Shown here: piece by piece, positions 1-8,495 of the stretch
How positions within the stretch are numbered: position 1 is the first letter of the stretch
Layout of the letters: every line of letters begins with the position of its first letter
NCBI GenBank assembly: GCA_902520885.1
Contig: CABYPW010000007.1
Location: forward strand, 1-64,000
Reading direction: 5' to 3'
Length of the DNA stretch: 64,000 nucleotides
DNA from: an uncultured SAR116 cluster alpha proteobacterium
Lineage (GTDB): Bacteria; Pseudomonadota; Alphaproteobacteria; Puniceispirillales; Puniceispirillaceae
Notes under the pieces: generated by a model
The model's input: the letters and a program-made list of their open reading frames with translations, nothing else
The model's database searches: none
What the model was told of the DNA's origin: nothing
Made by a program: the position numbers and the translations under genes

Positions 1-3000
1 AGCTCCCGAATCAACGATAACTTTTTCTGCATCGTCAAGGCTTCCAGCAGAACCATTTGTTCCATTAACTTGGTCAGCGATATTCTGAGCTGTATCTTCA
101 ACGGCGAAATCTATATCTGCTGTAAAGGCATTCAAAATCGCACCATCAGATGCACCAACATTGTTGGTAACCTCTACCTCGATTCCTCCATTAGTAAGCA
201 CCTCGTCCCCTGCAGATATGATGTTAGCCGAATTATCTTGGATATCGTAATCACTAGCTGCTGCATTGTAGTTTGTAATATCTTGAATAAGTTTTGCTTC
301 ATCAACAGAGACCGATTTGTCGTAGTCCGGAATTGAGCTCCATACTACATCTGCACTTCCCTCTGCCGCGCTAATCCCTGGCGCACCACTAGTAACAACC
401 CCTTGTTCATTTATTGTTTGATAGGCATTATGTATATCCTCAAAGACTACTGCAAAGCCCCCATTTTGGGTTGCGACAACTTCTGAAATTGTACCCACCT
501 GAGAATTCGAAGGTGAGTAATTTGTTAAATTCAGCTCCCCAGTGATGAATGAACCTGTTGAGGGATCAATTACACGTGCGTATATATCTTGCACCCCATC
601 TGTAATTCCTCCAGCAGTCTTGACAACCGATGCTACCCAAGCAACAGCAATATTTCCATCTGGTAGCTCTTTAAACTGAACCCCATTAATAGAAGTTGGG
701 TTCCCATAATTATCCGTCGGCTTCGTATCATTTATAACAACCGAATTCGATCCTGAGCTCCATACTACATCTGCACTTCCCTCTGCCGCGCTAATCCCTG
801 GCGCACCACTAGTAACAACCCCTTGTTCATTTATTGTTTGATAGGCATTATGTATATCCTCAAAGACTACTGCAAAGCCCCCATTTTGGGTTGCGACAAC
901 TTCTGAAATTGTACCCACCTGAGAATTCGAAGGTGAGTAATTTGTTAAATTCAGCTCCCCAGTGATGAATGAACCTGTTGAGGGATCAATTACACGTGCG
1001 TATATATCTTGCACCGCATCTGTAATTCCACCAGCAGTCTTGACAACCGATGCTACCCAAGCAACAGCAATATTTCCATCTGGTAGCTCTTTAAACTGAA
1101 CCCCATTAATAGAAGTTGGGTTCCCATAATTATCCGTCGGCTTCGTATCATTTATAACAACCGAATTGACCGAGGGCTGAAAAGCCACGCTATCTGTAGC
1201 TATCAGATCGTTTGCTTCATCCAATTCTGTGCCATCGCTACCGGAGTCATTTATTTCTTGCAAAATATTTACAGCATTATCAGTAACGTTAAATTCAATG
1301 TCAGCCGTGAAAGCATTTAACTGGGCACCAATATTAGCGTCTACGGTACTTTCATTTGTAGATACTTGATCGACACCAGCTTGATTAAGAACGGCATCAC
1401 CTGCAGAAATCAAATCAGCAGCATCGTCCTGAATATCTAAATCACCAGCACCAGTATATCCACTGATGGCTTGAATAGATACGGCGTCATCAACATCAAC
1501 TGCACTTCCTGACAAAACCTCTATGGAGGCTGCGTCATCTAATCTTCCATAGGAACCCATATATGGGTCTACCTCGGCTGCTAAATTAGTGGCTGTATCA
1601 GCAACATCAAAATCGATATTAGCTGTGAAAGCATTAAGAATAGCTCCATCAGAAGCATTAGCCACACCTGTAGCTGTAACGTTAATATTTCCATTTGTAA
1701 GAGTGCTGTCAGAGGAGCCTGTTAAATTGGAAACAGAGTCACTAATTTGATATGAAACGCCGCCCTGCTGGACCCCTTCATCATAACCAGATATTGCTTG
1801 AATGGCGTCGGCATCAGACACATTTACCGTTCCGCCTGTAACAAAAATTCGTCCTGCATCATCCAAGTCTGTGGAGAAGTTACCAGCCCCAGTAACTTCT
1901 GCTGCAATAGCCTGAGCTGTATCCATAACGTCAAAATCGATATCAGCACTAAAACTTGTTAAAACAGCACCATCAACCGCAGTCACTTCATCACCGCCGT
2001 TAACACCACTGATAACCTCAACATGACGAACGCCTGGGTCATTCAATACTGTGTCTTGAGCCGAAATCAACTCGGCAGCGGTATCTTCAATTTCATAACT
2101 ACTTCCGCTTGCGTCATACCCTGATATGTTTTGAATAGCTTCAGCTTCATCAGCACTAACATCGAATTCAACTTCAGCAGTAAATTCGTTTATCGCCTTA
2201 ACCACGCCTGCTTCGTCTAATTCTGTGCCAGATTTTTCAACTCCTGAAACCTCAGCTGCCACATTTTCGGCCTTGTCTGTTACATTAAATGAAATAGCAG
2301 GATTTAATGCATTTAGTGCAGCACCTTCAGATGCTGTCGCAGGACCATCATCAACGCTGATGGAAGACACACCACTAACATCTAACACATGATTTCCAGC
2401 AGAAATTAAATTCGCAGCGCTATCACTAATATCATAATCGCTTTGTGTGCCTACATATCCTGAAATATCTTGTATTGCGTGTGCTTCTTCAGCTGTTACA
2501 TCTGGCCCGCCACTTGCGACCACAACAGAGTTAGCTTCATCCAACTCATCCCCAACATTAGCACCAGCCACTTCCGCTGCTAATTCGGAGGCCGTTGCAT
2601 TAACATCAAATTCAACTTCGGCTGTAAATGCATTAATCGCGGCCCCATCAGCAGCGCTAACCGGTCCGTCAGATACAGTGACAATATCGATGCCTAGATT
2701 ATCTAAAACTTGGTCGCCACCAGATAGAATATTCACCGCACTATCCGATACATCCACATCGCTTGTTCCAGCAAAATTTCCAAGTGCGAGTATTACCTTA
2801 GTTTCTGCTACTGTAAGGTCAGGTCCGAGACCATTGGCTACAACCTCTGAAGCGTTAAAAATACCCGAACGAGCTTCACTACCGTTATTTTCACCATCTA
2901 CGATATTTTTAGCCGTGTCTTCAATGCTGTAGGTAGGACCATTATTAAGTGGCGTTGCAAAATCGCTATTTAAAGCTCCAAAATATAGAGTTGCCTGTTC

Positions 3001-6000
3001 AACAGTAAGCTTATCAGTAGCAATATCTAGGGCACCTGAGACAGTGGTCTTTGATACATCATAATTACTAATCTCATAACCGTTAGGTGCATTCACGACT
3101 AAAGAAATATTTGAGGCAAGCGCGGAAAAATTATCACTTATCGAAAAAGAATCAACGCCACTGGTCTCTGCTTTATTTCCGACAACAACGGAGGCTTCTT
3201 CGACACTCAAATTACTGAAGCTCGTTCCAGGTGCATATTTGATGGTATCTACGTCCGCCATTGCATCAAGCTGGACAGCCTGTGCATGAGACGCACCTGT
3301 TGCTGTAACGTCCCCTGAAGCGAAGATAGCAAAACCATCTGAATTTAAAATACTAGTTGCGGTATCTTGTATTGTCAGCTGAGACGAGCCAGGAAAATTA
3401 GTGGCATGAACGAATGCTTCCGCTTCTGCAATAGTTGCATTTGTCAAGTTTGCAGATGTGAACTGGTTTGCAACATTAGTACCGTCATCTAGTGAGTAGC
3501 TAAAATTCACATTTGGGTAATTAGTATTTAAATCAATGGCTTCTGAAAGAGTTACGTCGTTTACGTGCACATCTTTGAACGTAAATGACACTGGTGTTCC
3601 ATTGTATACAACATATGGGTTTTCCAAAATAGATGGGATAGATGAAGAGCCTAATCCTGCATTTACAGTTGATGCATCAGCTGCGGTTAAATTTGCATAT
3701 GTATCTGAAATAGAGATATTGGGTATTTGTGACGCATTAGCTGCTTTCAATACAGAGAGAGCTTGAGAGACGGTCAATCCCATAAAATTGGCTTCGGTGG
3801 ATAACACGCTGGTATCTATGGAAAATTTGTCAACCACACTGGGTAAATTTGAAGATGAAAAGGAGGTTGAAGATTGCTGTGTGCCAGATACAAAAGACTC
3901 TGCATCAGCTACATTTGATACGGTTGCATGAACCTCATGAACATCTCCTAGTATGTTTGAGTCCGTTAAATCTGAGATGTGTGTGTCTAAATTCGCTACG
4001 GTATCGACAATACTAATTACCGATTCGTCTGTTAAACCATTTGTTGCACCAGAAGTGCTTTGCAATAAAGCGAGTGCTTCATCCACCGAAGCTCCAGTAA
4101 TAGAGGCCGCACCAGTTAATGACGTATCAAGAGTAAAATTATCAACATTTCCGTCATTTTTAAGAGAAAGGGCGTCTTCTTTAGATGAAACATCGGTAGC
4201 AGTTACATCGCCAGATACCTGGAGTGTGGAGGAAGATGCGGTTTTAATTTTTTCAGCATCGTCTGTAATATCGTAATTTGAGGAGACAGAACTGTAACCA
4301 GAAATCGCTTGAATGGCGGAGGCTTCGTCAACGGTTACATCTCCACCCGAAACGAAAACAGAGTTTGCATCGTCTAGCTCATTCGCATTGCCAGTGCCGA
4401 CTACTTCAGCAGCAATTGCGTCAGCGGTATCTCTAATATCAAATGAGATATTGGCGCTATAATCAGTGAGTGTTTCACCTTCAGAAGCAGAAACAGGACC
4501 ATCTGAGACAGTAACTACATCAACACCTGCTTTGTCTAAAATTGCATCCGTTGAAGATAGGATATTTGCGGCTGTATCTGTGATATCATATTCACTATTC
4601 GCGCCATCATAAGCACTAATGGACTGTATCGACACCGCTTCATCGACTGTAACATCTCCCGATGTAACCGCAACTGAGTCAGCCTCATCAAACACAGATG
4701 AACCAGTGCCACCCATCTCAGAGAGAACATTATCTGCCGTGTCAGCCACATCAAACTCGACCACGGCTGATAAATCAGAAATAGCAATGCCTTCAGAAGC
4801 GCTTGTAGGGCCATCATTAACAGTAATTTCATCGATACCCGAAATATTTAAAATATTATCTCCTGCAGAGATTATGTTTGCCGCAGAATCAGCAACATCA
4901 AATTCACTTGCACTATCTATATAATTCGAAATTGCCTGTATTGCCTCTGCATCTGAGACACTAACTGGTGCATCAGTAGGCACAGATGGCTTAACGACAA
5001 CGCTATCTGCATCATCTAAATCGCCTGCGCCATTGGTTCCTGTAACCTCTGCCGCCACAGATGAAGCGTTATCTTCAACATCAAAATCAATATCAGCAGT
5101 AAAGGCATTTAAAATTGCACCATCTGAGGCACTTACATCCCCATCTGTAACATCAACATTTATATTTCCGTTTGTAAGAACAGAGTCTGTTGCCGAAATG
5201 ATATCTGCAGCATCATCATCTATGCTGTAAGAACTGGTGGAAGCATTATAACCTGACAAGTTTTGAATGACTTGTGCTTGAGACACATCTAAAGCTGGAC
5301 CGCCACTAGCCGTGATATTTGCTGCCTCTCCAAGTGAGTTAGCATTGTCATATATGTCTTTTGCTGTGCCCTCTACGTCAAACACAACTGCTTTTGTCAT
5401 TCCATTTAAAGAAATACCATCAGTTACTGAAGAGGCACCAGAATTAACCGTTACTGTTCCAACTTCCGCAGAACCCAAGACCGCGTCATTGGCCGCCAAA
5501 ATTTTTGTATCGCTATCTGCTATGTCTACGGTGCCAGAACCCAGCACAACATCGTCTAACCCTTTGAGAACACTTAATTGATCAACCGAAATAGGATTAC
5601 CTGAGATAACATTTATAACGTCCGCATCCGCAACGGCAAGGTTTTCAAGTGTGTTTGAACTGGTAGCAAAATCAACGATTTGTTTGGCTGAAGCATTAAC
5701 TTCAAGAGTAAATTCTGGGGAAAATGTGTTAACGACATCAGATAAAATCTTCATTTCATCCAATGAAATCGGAGAGGTTGTTCCAGATGTAACTTCTACA
5801 CTCTCTGCATTTTCTAAAACAGTTTGCGTATATGAACCGTCAAAGAATAGCAAATTATCAGGCGTATCTTTGAAACTCACAGAGGTAGCAAAACCTTCGA
5901 CGGCGCTTAAATCAGATACCGCAAGCTCAGTTATGGATACGTTACCAATTTTGGTAACTGTATCACCCTGCAAACTCGATAAAGTGAGGGTGCCTGAGGC

Positions 6001-8154
6001 AGAATTAAGGTCGGAAAAAGATGTTTCTAAGTTAATTGTAGTTACTAGCGACTCTGACGATAAATTCTCATATTGGGAAATTGTGGCATCCTCAACGCTC
6101 AAACTGCCTGGACCTGTAGAAAGACCATTCAATGCTGTGAGTTCTGCGCTAACCTCTGTTGCTGTATCAACGATACCATAGGATGCAGGGCTATTGACTA
6201 CCTTGGTATCTTGAGCCGCGATTGCCTCGCTAACCGCTATTTTTTCAGAACCACTCTCGACAGCGCTTAAAATACTACTTTCAATTGAAATGCTCTGAAC
6301 ATGTGCTGCGCCAACTAAGTCAGCCAATTCGTCCATATGGGCGTTACCAGCGGTGACAGATGACACACCGTTTAATGCTCCTCCAACGCCAAAAAGCGCC
6401 GCGGAATCTAATATTGTGCCGGCATTATCTGAAATGCTTATTGTGCCCGGCGAAGGAGAATTAGTCGCATTAGCGCTCAACGCAAGTTCGGCGCCATCTA
6501 CTATGATGTTGGTGAACGTTTCACCGGAGGCAAATGTGTAAGTAAGACCAACATCTGCATTTGCTCCATTATTCGCATTAACAAAATCTGTTGCGGCATC
6601 GAGTGCTATAATTTGGTCTACAGTGGCTTCTGTTGCCGAAAGACCTGTGATTTTTAACAATGGTGATGAGGTGTCAGGGTTTCCGTTCGCATCCACAATA
6701 GATTGTGGGTCCAACTGCATAAGATTGGCAGCCGTATCCGCAATCGAGGCCGAATTTATTATTCCACCTGTTATATCATCACTTGTGAGCGCCAAAAATT
6801 GCTCAACAGTGATGTCAGTTAAATCCTTCAAGGACCCTGTGACGAGTTCAGCATCAAGTGAGTACGAAGACACCGTACTGTCATTATAATTATTAAGCGC
6901 CTCTTGAATTTCTGCTGGTACAGGCGGAATCCAATAGCCAGCGTCTGTAGGTGAGGAAATATATTCTCCAGCATTACCACCTATCGTAAATCCACTGCTA
7001 TTTATGTTTGACTGCGAGTCATATAAAACATTTTCGAAGGAGTCTCCTCTTAGAGAAGAGTTAGATATAGCAGCTTGAAAGTTTGCGACAGTATCTATGT
7101 ATACCCCTTTATCTTGTCGGTCGGCAGAGGGGGATTGTGGACCCGCACCCGCCCCAGCCAAATAAGCTGAGCTGTTAACTTCATCAATAGATCCTGTTAC
7201 GAAATAACCACCCCTATCAGAGGCTGATGTATCAGACCTGTTAATGGGACCCGAGTAAGGCTCTTCACCAGGCTTTAGTAACTGAGTGAGAGGATCTTGA
7301 AACGAGAAATATGTTCCATTTGCATACGATGCTGATGAGTTTCCCATTGTGTATCCGACTGCGGAGGTGCCAGACATTATTCCACTAATGCTCTCTCCAT
7401 CATATGCCCTAATATTAGGCACAGTGTAGAAAGTTAAACCCGGGAACTCTTCAAATCGAACCTCATAAATATCGCTAATTCTAGCCCCTTCGTAATAAAA
7501 ATGGTTGTTGATTGATTCCTCCAAACGATGTTCATCAATCCACAAATATCCATAACTTTGCTTCACACCCAAAAATGCAGAACTCTTGCCCGCGTCACCA
7601 ATAAAGGTAGGCGTAGCGTCTCGAACCCATAAAGCGGTAGTGTAGCTAGACCATTCGTGAGAAAGCGAATGTTTCCAAGCACCTAAAAACTCGTCTTTAA
7701 AGGGGGGTGAAGGACGCTTTAAAACATCTAAACTCCAACTTGCGCCTTGAGATGCATGCCCCACTTTGTTCGAAGACATGTTGACTGCAGCGGCCGTTGT
7801 GATTGAAACAACCTCTGCAAAATTAGAGCCGCTATCTCCAGCTCCAGTCTCGCAAGACCAAAAGTTTATAACACGGGAATTTATATCTAAATCTTTAATC
7901 GCGCTTGATGATAATTGAGAAATGCCTTTGACCCACTGGCTCTCCCCAACAAATTCACCATTCACGTATATTCCGCCAGGCGCACCATGCGCTAGGATGT
8001 TTAATTCAAACGTCTCGTTTTCCGAAACAATGTTATTTATCGTCTCAAACAGCGTTTGTCGTTGAATGGGTATGGGTAGGTAGTTTTGATTTAGGCCCTC
8101 AAGAAGAGTGCTTACATCAGATATCGTAGGGTCAAATAATAGATAACTGTTCAT
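1..8154 (-). CDS. Giant repeat-rich surface protein with DUF4347-like N-terminus (partial, C-terminus outside window)
   Basis: The minus frame reads open in translation from an ATG at 8154 to base 1, giving 2718 codons with no stop, so the C-terminus lies beyond the left edge. The first ~130 residues (YLLFDPTISD, then ILAHGAPGG with His56, then NFWSCETGAGD with Cys101) match the DUF4347 module seen at the N-terminus of very large bacterial surface proteins. The hydrophobic-His-Gly and hydrophobic-Ser-Cys spacing resembles a clan CD (caspase-like) dyad; catalysis is unproven. Residues ~370 onward are degenerate repeats rich in Asp, Thr, Ala and Ser with no visible Cys, built around IQAISGY, DTAANIISA and LNAFTADIDF. 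Near residues ~2330-2610 there are two almost identical 140-residue units. Composition and size suggest an exported adhesin or S-layer-like protein. The secretion route cannot be seen because the C-terminus is missing. Confidence 0.85.
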   Translation of the reverse strand, partial: MNSYLLFDPTISDVSTLLEGLNQNYLPIPIQRQTLFETINNIVSENETFELNILAHGAPGGIYVNGEFVGESQWVKGISQLSSSAIKDLDINSRVINFWSCETGAGDSGSNFAEVVSITTAAAVNMSSNKVGHASQGASWSLDVLKRPSPPFKDEFLGAWKHSLSHEWSSYTTALWVRDATPTFIGDAGKSSAFLGVKQSYGYLWIDEHRLEESINNHFYYEGARISDIYEVRFEEFPGLTFYTVPNIRAYDGESISGIMSGTSAVGYTMGNSSASYANGTYFSFQDPLTQLLKPGEEPYSGPINRSDTSASDRGGYFVTGSIDEVNSSAYLAGAGAGPQSPSADRQDKGVYIDTVANFQAAISNSSLRGDSFENVLYDSQSNINSSGFTIGGNAGEYISSPTDAGYWIPPVPAEIQEALNNYNDSTVSSYSLDAELVTGSLKDLTDITVEQFLALTSDDITGGIINSASIADTAANLMQLDPQSIVDANGNPDTSSPLLKITGLSATEATVDQIIALDAATDFVNANNGANADVGLTYTFASGETFTNIIVDGAELALSANATNSPSPGTISISDNAGTILDSAALFGVGGALNGVSSVTAGNAHMDELADLVGAAHVQSISIESSILSAVESGSEKIAVSEAIAAQDTKVVNSPASYGIVDTATEVSAELTALNGLSTGPGSLSVEDATISQYENLSSESLVTTINLETSFSDLNSASGTLTLSSLQGDTVTKIGNVSITELAVSDLSAVEGFATSVSFKDTPDNLLFFDGSYTQTVLENAESVEVTSGTTSPISLDEMKILSDVVNTFSPEFTLEVNASAKQIVDFATSSNTLENLAVADADVINVISGNPISVDQLSVLKGLDDVVLGSGTVDIADSDTKILAANDAVLGSAEVGTVTVNSGASSVTDGISLNGMTKAVVFDVEGTAKDIYDNANSLGEAANITASGGPALDVSQAQVIQNLSGYNASTSSYSIDDDAADIISATDSVLTNGNINVDVTDGDVSASDGAILNAFTADIDFDVEDNASSVAAEVTGTNGAGDLDDADSVVVKPSVPTDAPVSVSDAEAIQAISNYIDSASEFDVADSAANIISAGDNILNISGIDEITVNDGPTSASEGIAISDLSAVVEFDVADTADNVLSEMGGTGSSVFDEADSVAVTSGDVTVDEAVSIQSISAYDGANSEYDITDTAANILSSTDAILDKAGVDVVTVSDGPVSASEGETLTDYSANISFDIRDTADAIAAEVVGTGNANELDDANSVFVSGGDVTVDEASAIQAISGYSSVSSNYDITDDAEKIKTASSSTLQVSGDVTATDVSSKEDALSLKNDGNVDNFTLDTSLTGAASITGASVDEALALLQSTSGATNGLTDESVISIVDTVANLDTHISDLTDSNILGDVHEVHATVSNVADAESFVSGTQQSSTSFSSSNLPSVVDKFSIDTSVLSTEANFMGLTVSQALSVLKAANASQIPNISISDTYANLTAADASTVNAGLGSSSIPSILENPYVVYNGTPVSFTFKDVHVNDVTLSEAIDLNTNYPNVNFSYSLDDGTNVANQFTSANLTNATIAEAEAFVHATNFPGSSQLTIQDTATSILNSDGFAIFASGDVTATGASHAQAVQLDAMADVDTIKYAPGTSFSNLSVEEASVVVGNKAETSGVDSFSISDNFSALASNISLVVNAPNGYEISNYDVSKTTVSGALDIATDKLTVEQATLYFGALNSDFATPLNNGPTYSIEDTAKNIVDGENNGSEARSGIFNASEVVANGLGPDLTVAETKVILALGNFAGTSDVDVSDSAVNILSGGDQVLDNLGIDIVTVSDGPVSAADGAAINAFTAEVEFDVNATASELAAEVAGANVGDELDEANSVVVASGGPDVTAEEAHAIQDISGYVGTQSDYDISDSAANLISAGNHVLDVSGVSSISVDDGPATASEGAALNALNPAISFNVTDKAENVAAEVSGVEKSGTELDEAGVVKAINEFTAEVEFDVSADEAEAIQNISGYDASGSSYEIEDTAAELISAQDTVLNDPGVRHVEVISGVNGGDEVTAVDGAVLTSFSADIDFDVMDTAQAIAAEVTGAGNFSTDLDDAGRIFVTGGTVNVSDADAIQAISGYDEGVQQGGVSYQISDSVSNLTGSSDSTLTNGNINVTATGVANASDGAILNAFTANIDFDVADTATNLAAEVDPYMGSYGRLDDAASIEVLSGSAVDVDDAVSIQAISGYTGAGDLDIQDDAADLISAGDAVLNQAGVDQVSTNESTVDANIGAQLNAFTADIEFNVTDNAVNILQEINDSGSDGTELDEANDLIATDSVAFQPSVNSVVINDTKPTDNYGNPTSINGVQFKELPDGNIAVAWVASVVKTAGGITDAVQDIYARVIDPSTGSFITGELNLTNYSPSNSQVGTISEVVATQNGGFAVVFEDIHNAYQTINEQGVVTSGAPGISAAEGSADVVWSSGSNSVVINDTKPTDNYGNPTSINGVQFKELPDGNIAVAWVASVVKTAGGITDGVQDIYARVIDPSTGSFITGELNLTNYSPSNSQVGTISEVVATQNGGFAVVFEDIHNAYQTINEQGVVTSGAPGISAAEGSADVVWSSIPDYDKSVSVDEAKLIQDITNYNAAASDYDIQDNSANIISAGDEVLTNGGIEVEVTNNVGASDGAILNAFTADIDFAVEDTAQNIADQVNGTNGSAGSLDDAEKVIVDSGA
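334..747 (-). repeat. 414-bp direct repeat, copy 1 (inside giant gene)
   Basis: This copy matches 754-1167 at an offset of 420 bp, which is exactly 140 codons, so the frame is kept. By reading the two copies against each other I find only two differences (596 c versus 1016 g, and 610 t versus 1030 a). The encoded unit contains ELPDGNIAVAWVAS and DIYARVIDPSTGSF, in the style of the VAxxDGGFVVxW repeats of RTX-type giant proteins. Confidence 0.95.
754..1167 (-). repeat. 414-bp direct repeat, copy 2 (inside giant gene)
   Basis: Second copy of the unit at 334-747, separated from it by 6 bp (748-753). The near identity contrasts with the strong divergence of all the other repeats of the same gene, which points to a recent duplication, gene conversion, or an assembly effect. 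Confidence 0.95.
1200..2935 (-). repeat. Degenerate ~100-residue protein repeats, block A
   Basis: About five units recur at roughly 300-330 bp. Each has two halves: one with IQxISGY, a YxIxDTAANLISA stretch and VLxxxGV, and one with ASEGAxLNAFTA, a F(D/N)VxDTA stretch and LDEAxxV. IQ-x-IS-GY landmarks lie near 1480, 1800, 2140 and 2470, with a weaker unit near 2790. Boundaries are approximate because the units grade into more divergent copies. Confidence 0.8.
4200..5300 (-). repeat. Degenerate ~100-residue protein repeats, block B
   Basis: Four better-preserved units of the same type as block A, with IQ-x-IS landmarks near 4310, 4630, 4950 and 5270. The stretches between the blocks (2940-4200 and 5300-6900) carry shorter and more divergent versions of the D-T-A-x-N-L motif. 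Confidence 0.8.
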
Positions 8155-8495
8155 TTTAATTACTCGCGATTCATAATTTAGATACACTACCCCCGTCGAG
8201 ATAGCCTTTTCACCATATACGTACTTTTACATATGTCAAACTTTTTTTATCATTTTTTTGAAATTTTTCTGAATTAATTTTAAACAAACAAAAACTCTAA
8301 AAGTTTATCGTATCAAATTTGGAAAAATAAAGTAGATAATTATATGTTTTTGTTTATTATTTTGTATTTTTGGCAAACAAAATATCTAACTTTTCTTTTT
8401 AAATAAATGCCTATATTTTATGCAGTAAAAGACAGCCGTTTTGTGTCAATACGAATCAATTAAATTTTTAAAAAAGATGTATTTTGATACAGATT
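8155..8495. other. AT-rich intergenic stretch (340 bp)
   Basis: It separates the giant gene from the GT41 gene upstream. Apart from the promoter at 8212-8239 it is a run of A/T-rich sequence with many T tracts. I see no ORF, RNA gene or GC-rich terminator hairpin in it. Confidence 0.6.
8212..8239 (-). promoter_or_regulatory. Sigma70-like promoter for the giant gene
   Basis: On the minus strand a perfect TTGACA (8239-8234) is followed after 16 bp by TATGGT (8217-8212). The predicted transcript start is about 50 nt before the ATG at 8154, in an otherwise gene-free region. Confidence 0.55.

Noticed and set aside
334-1167. CRISPR-like or mobile-element repeat
   Set aside because: The copies are 414 bp, in frame and coding, with a 6-bp gap; there are no terminal inverted repeats or transposase.
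2447-6889. Several plus-strand ORFs of 60-180 codons across the giant gene
   Set aside because: They are mirror-frame shadows of the long minus-strand repeat gene: Ser/Thr/Ala-rich, without ribosome sites or family motifs.
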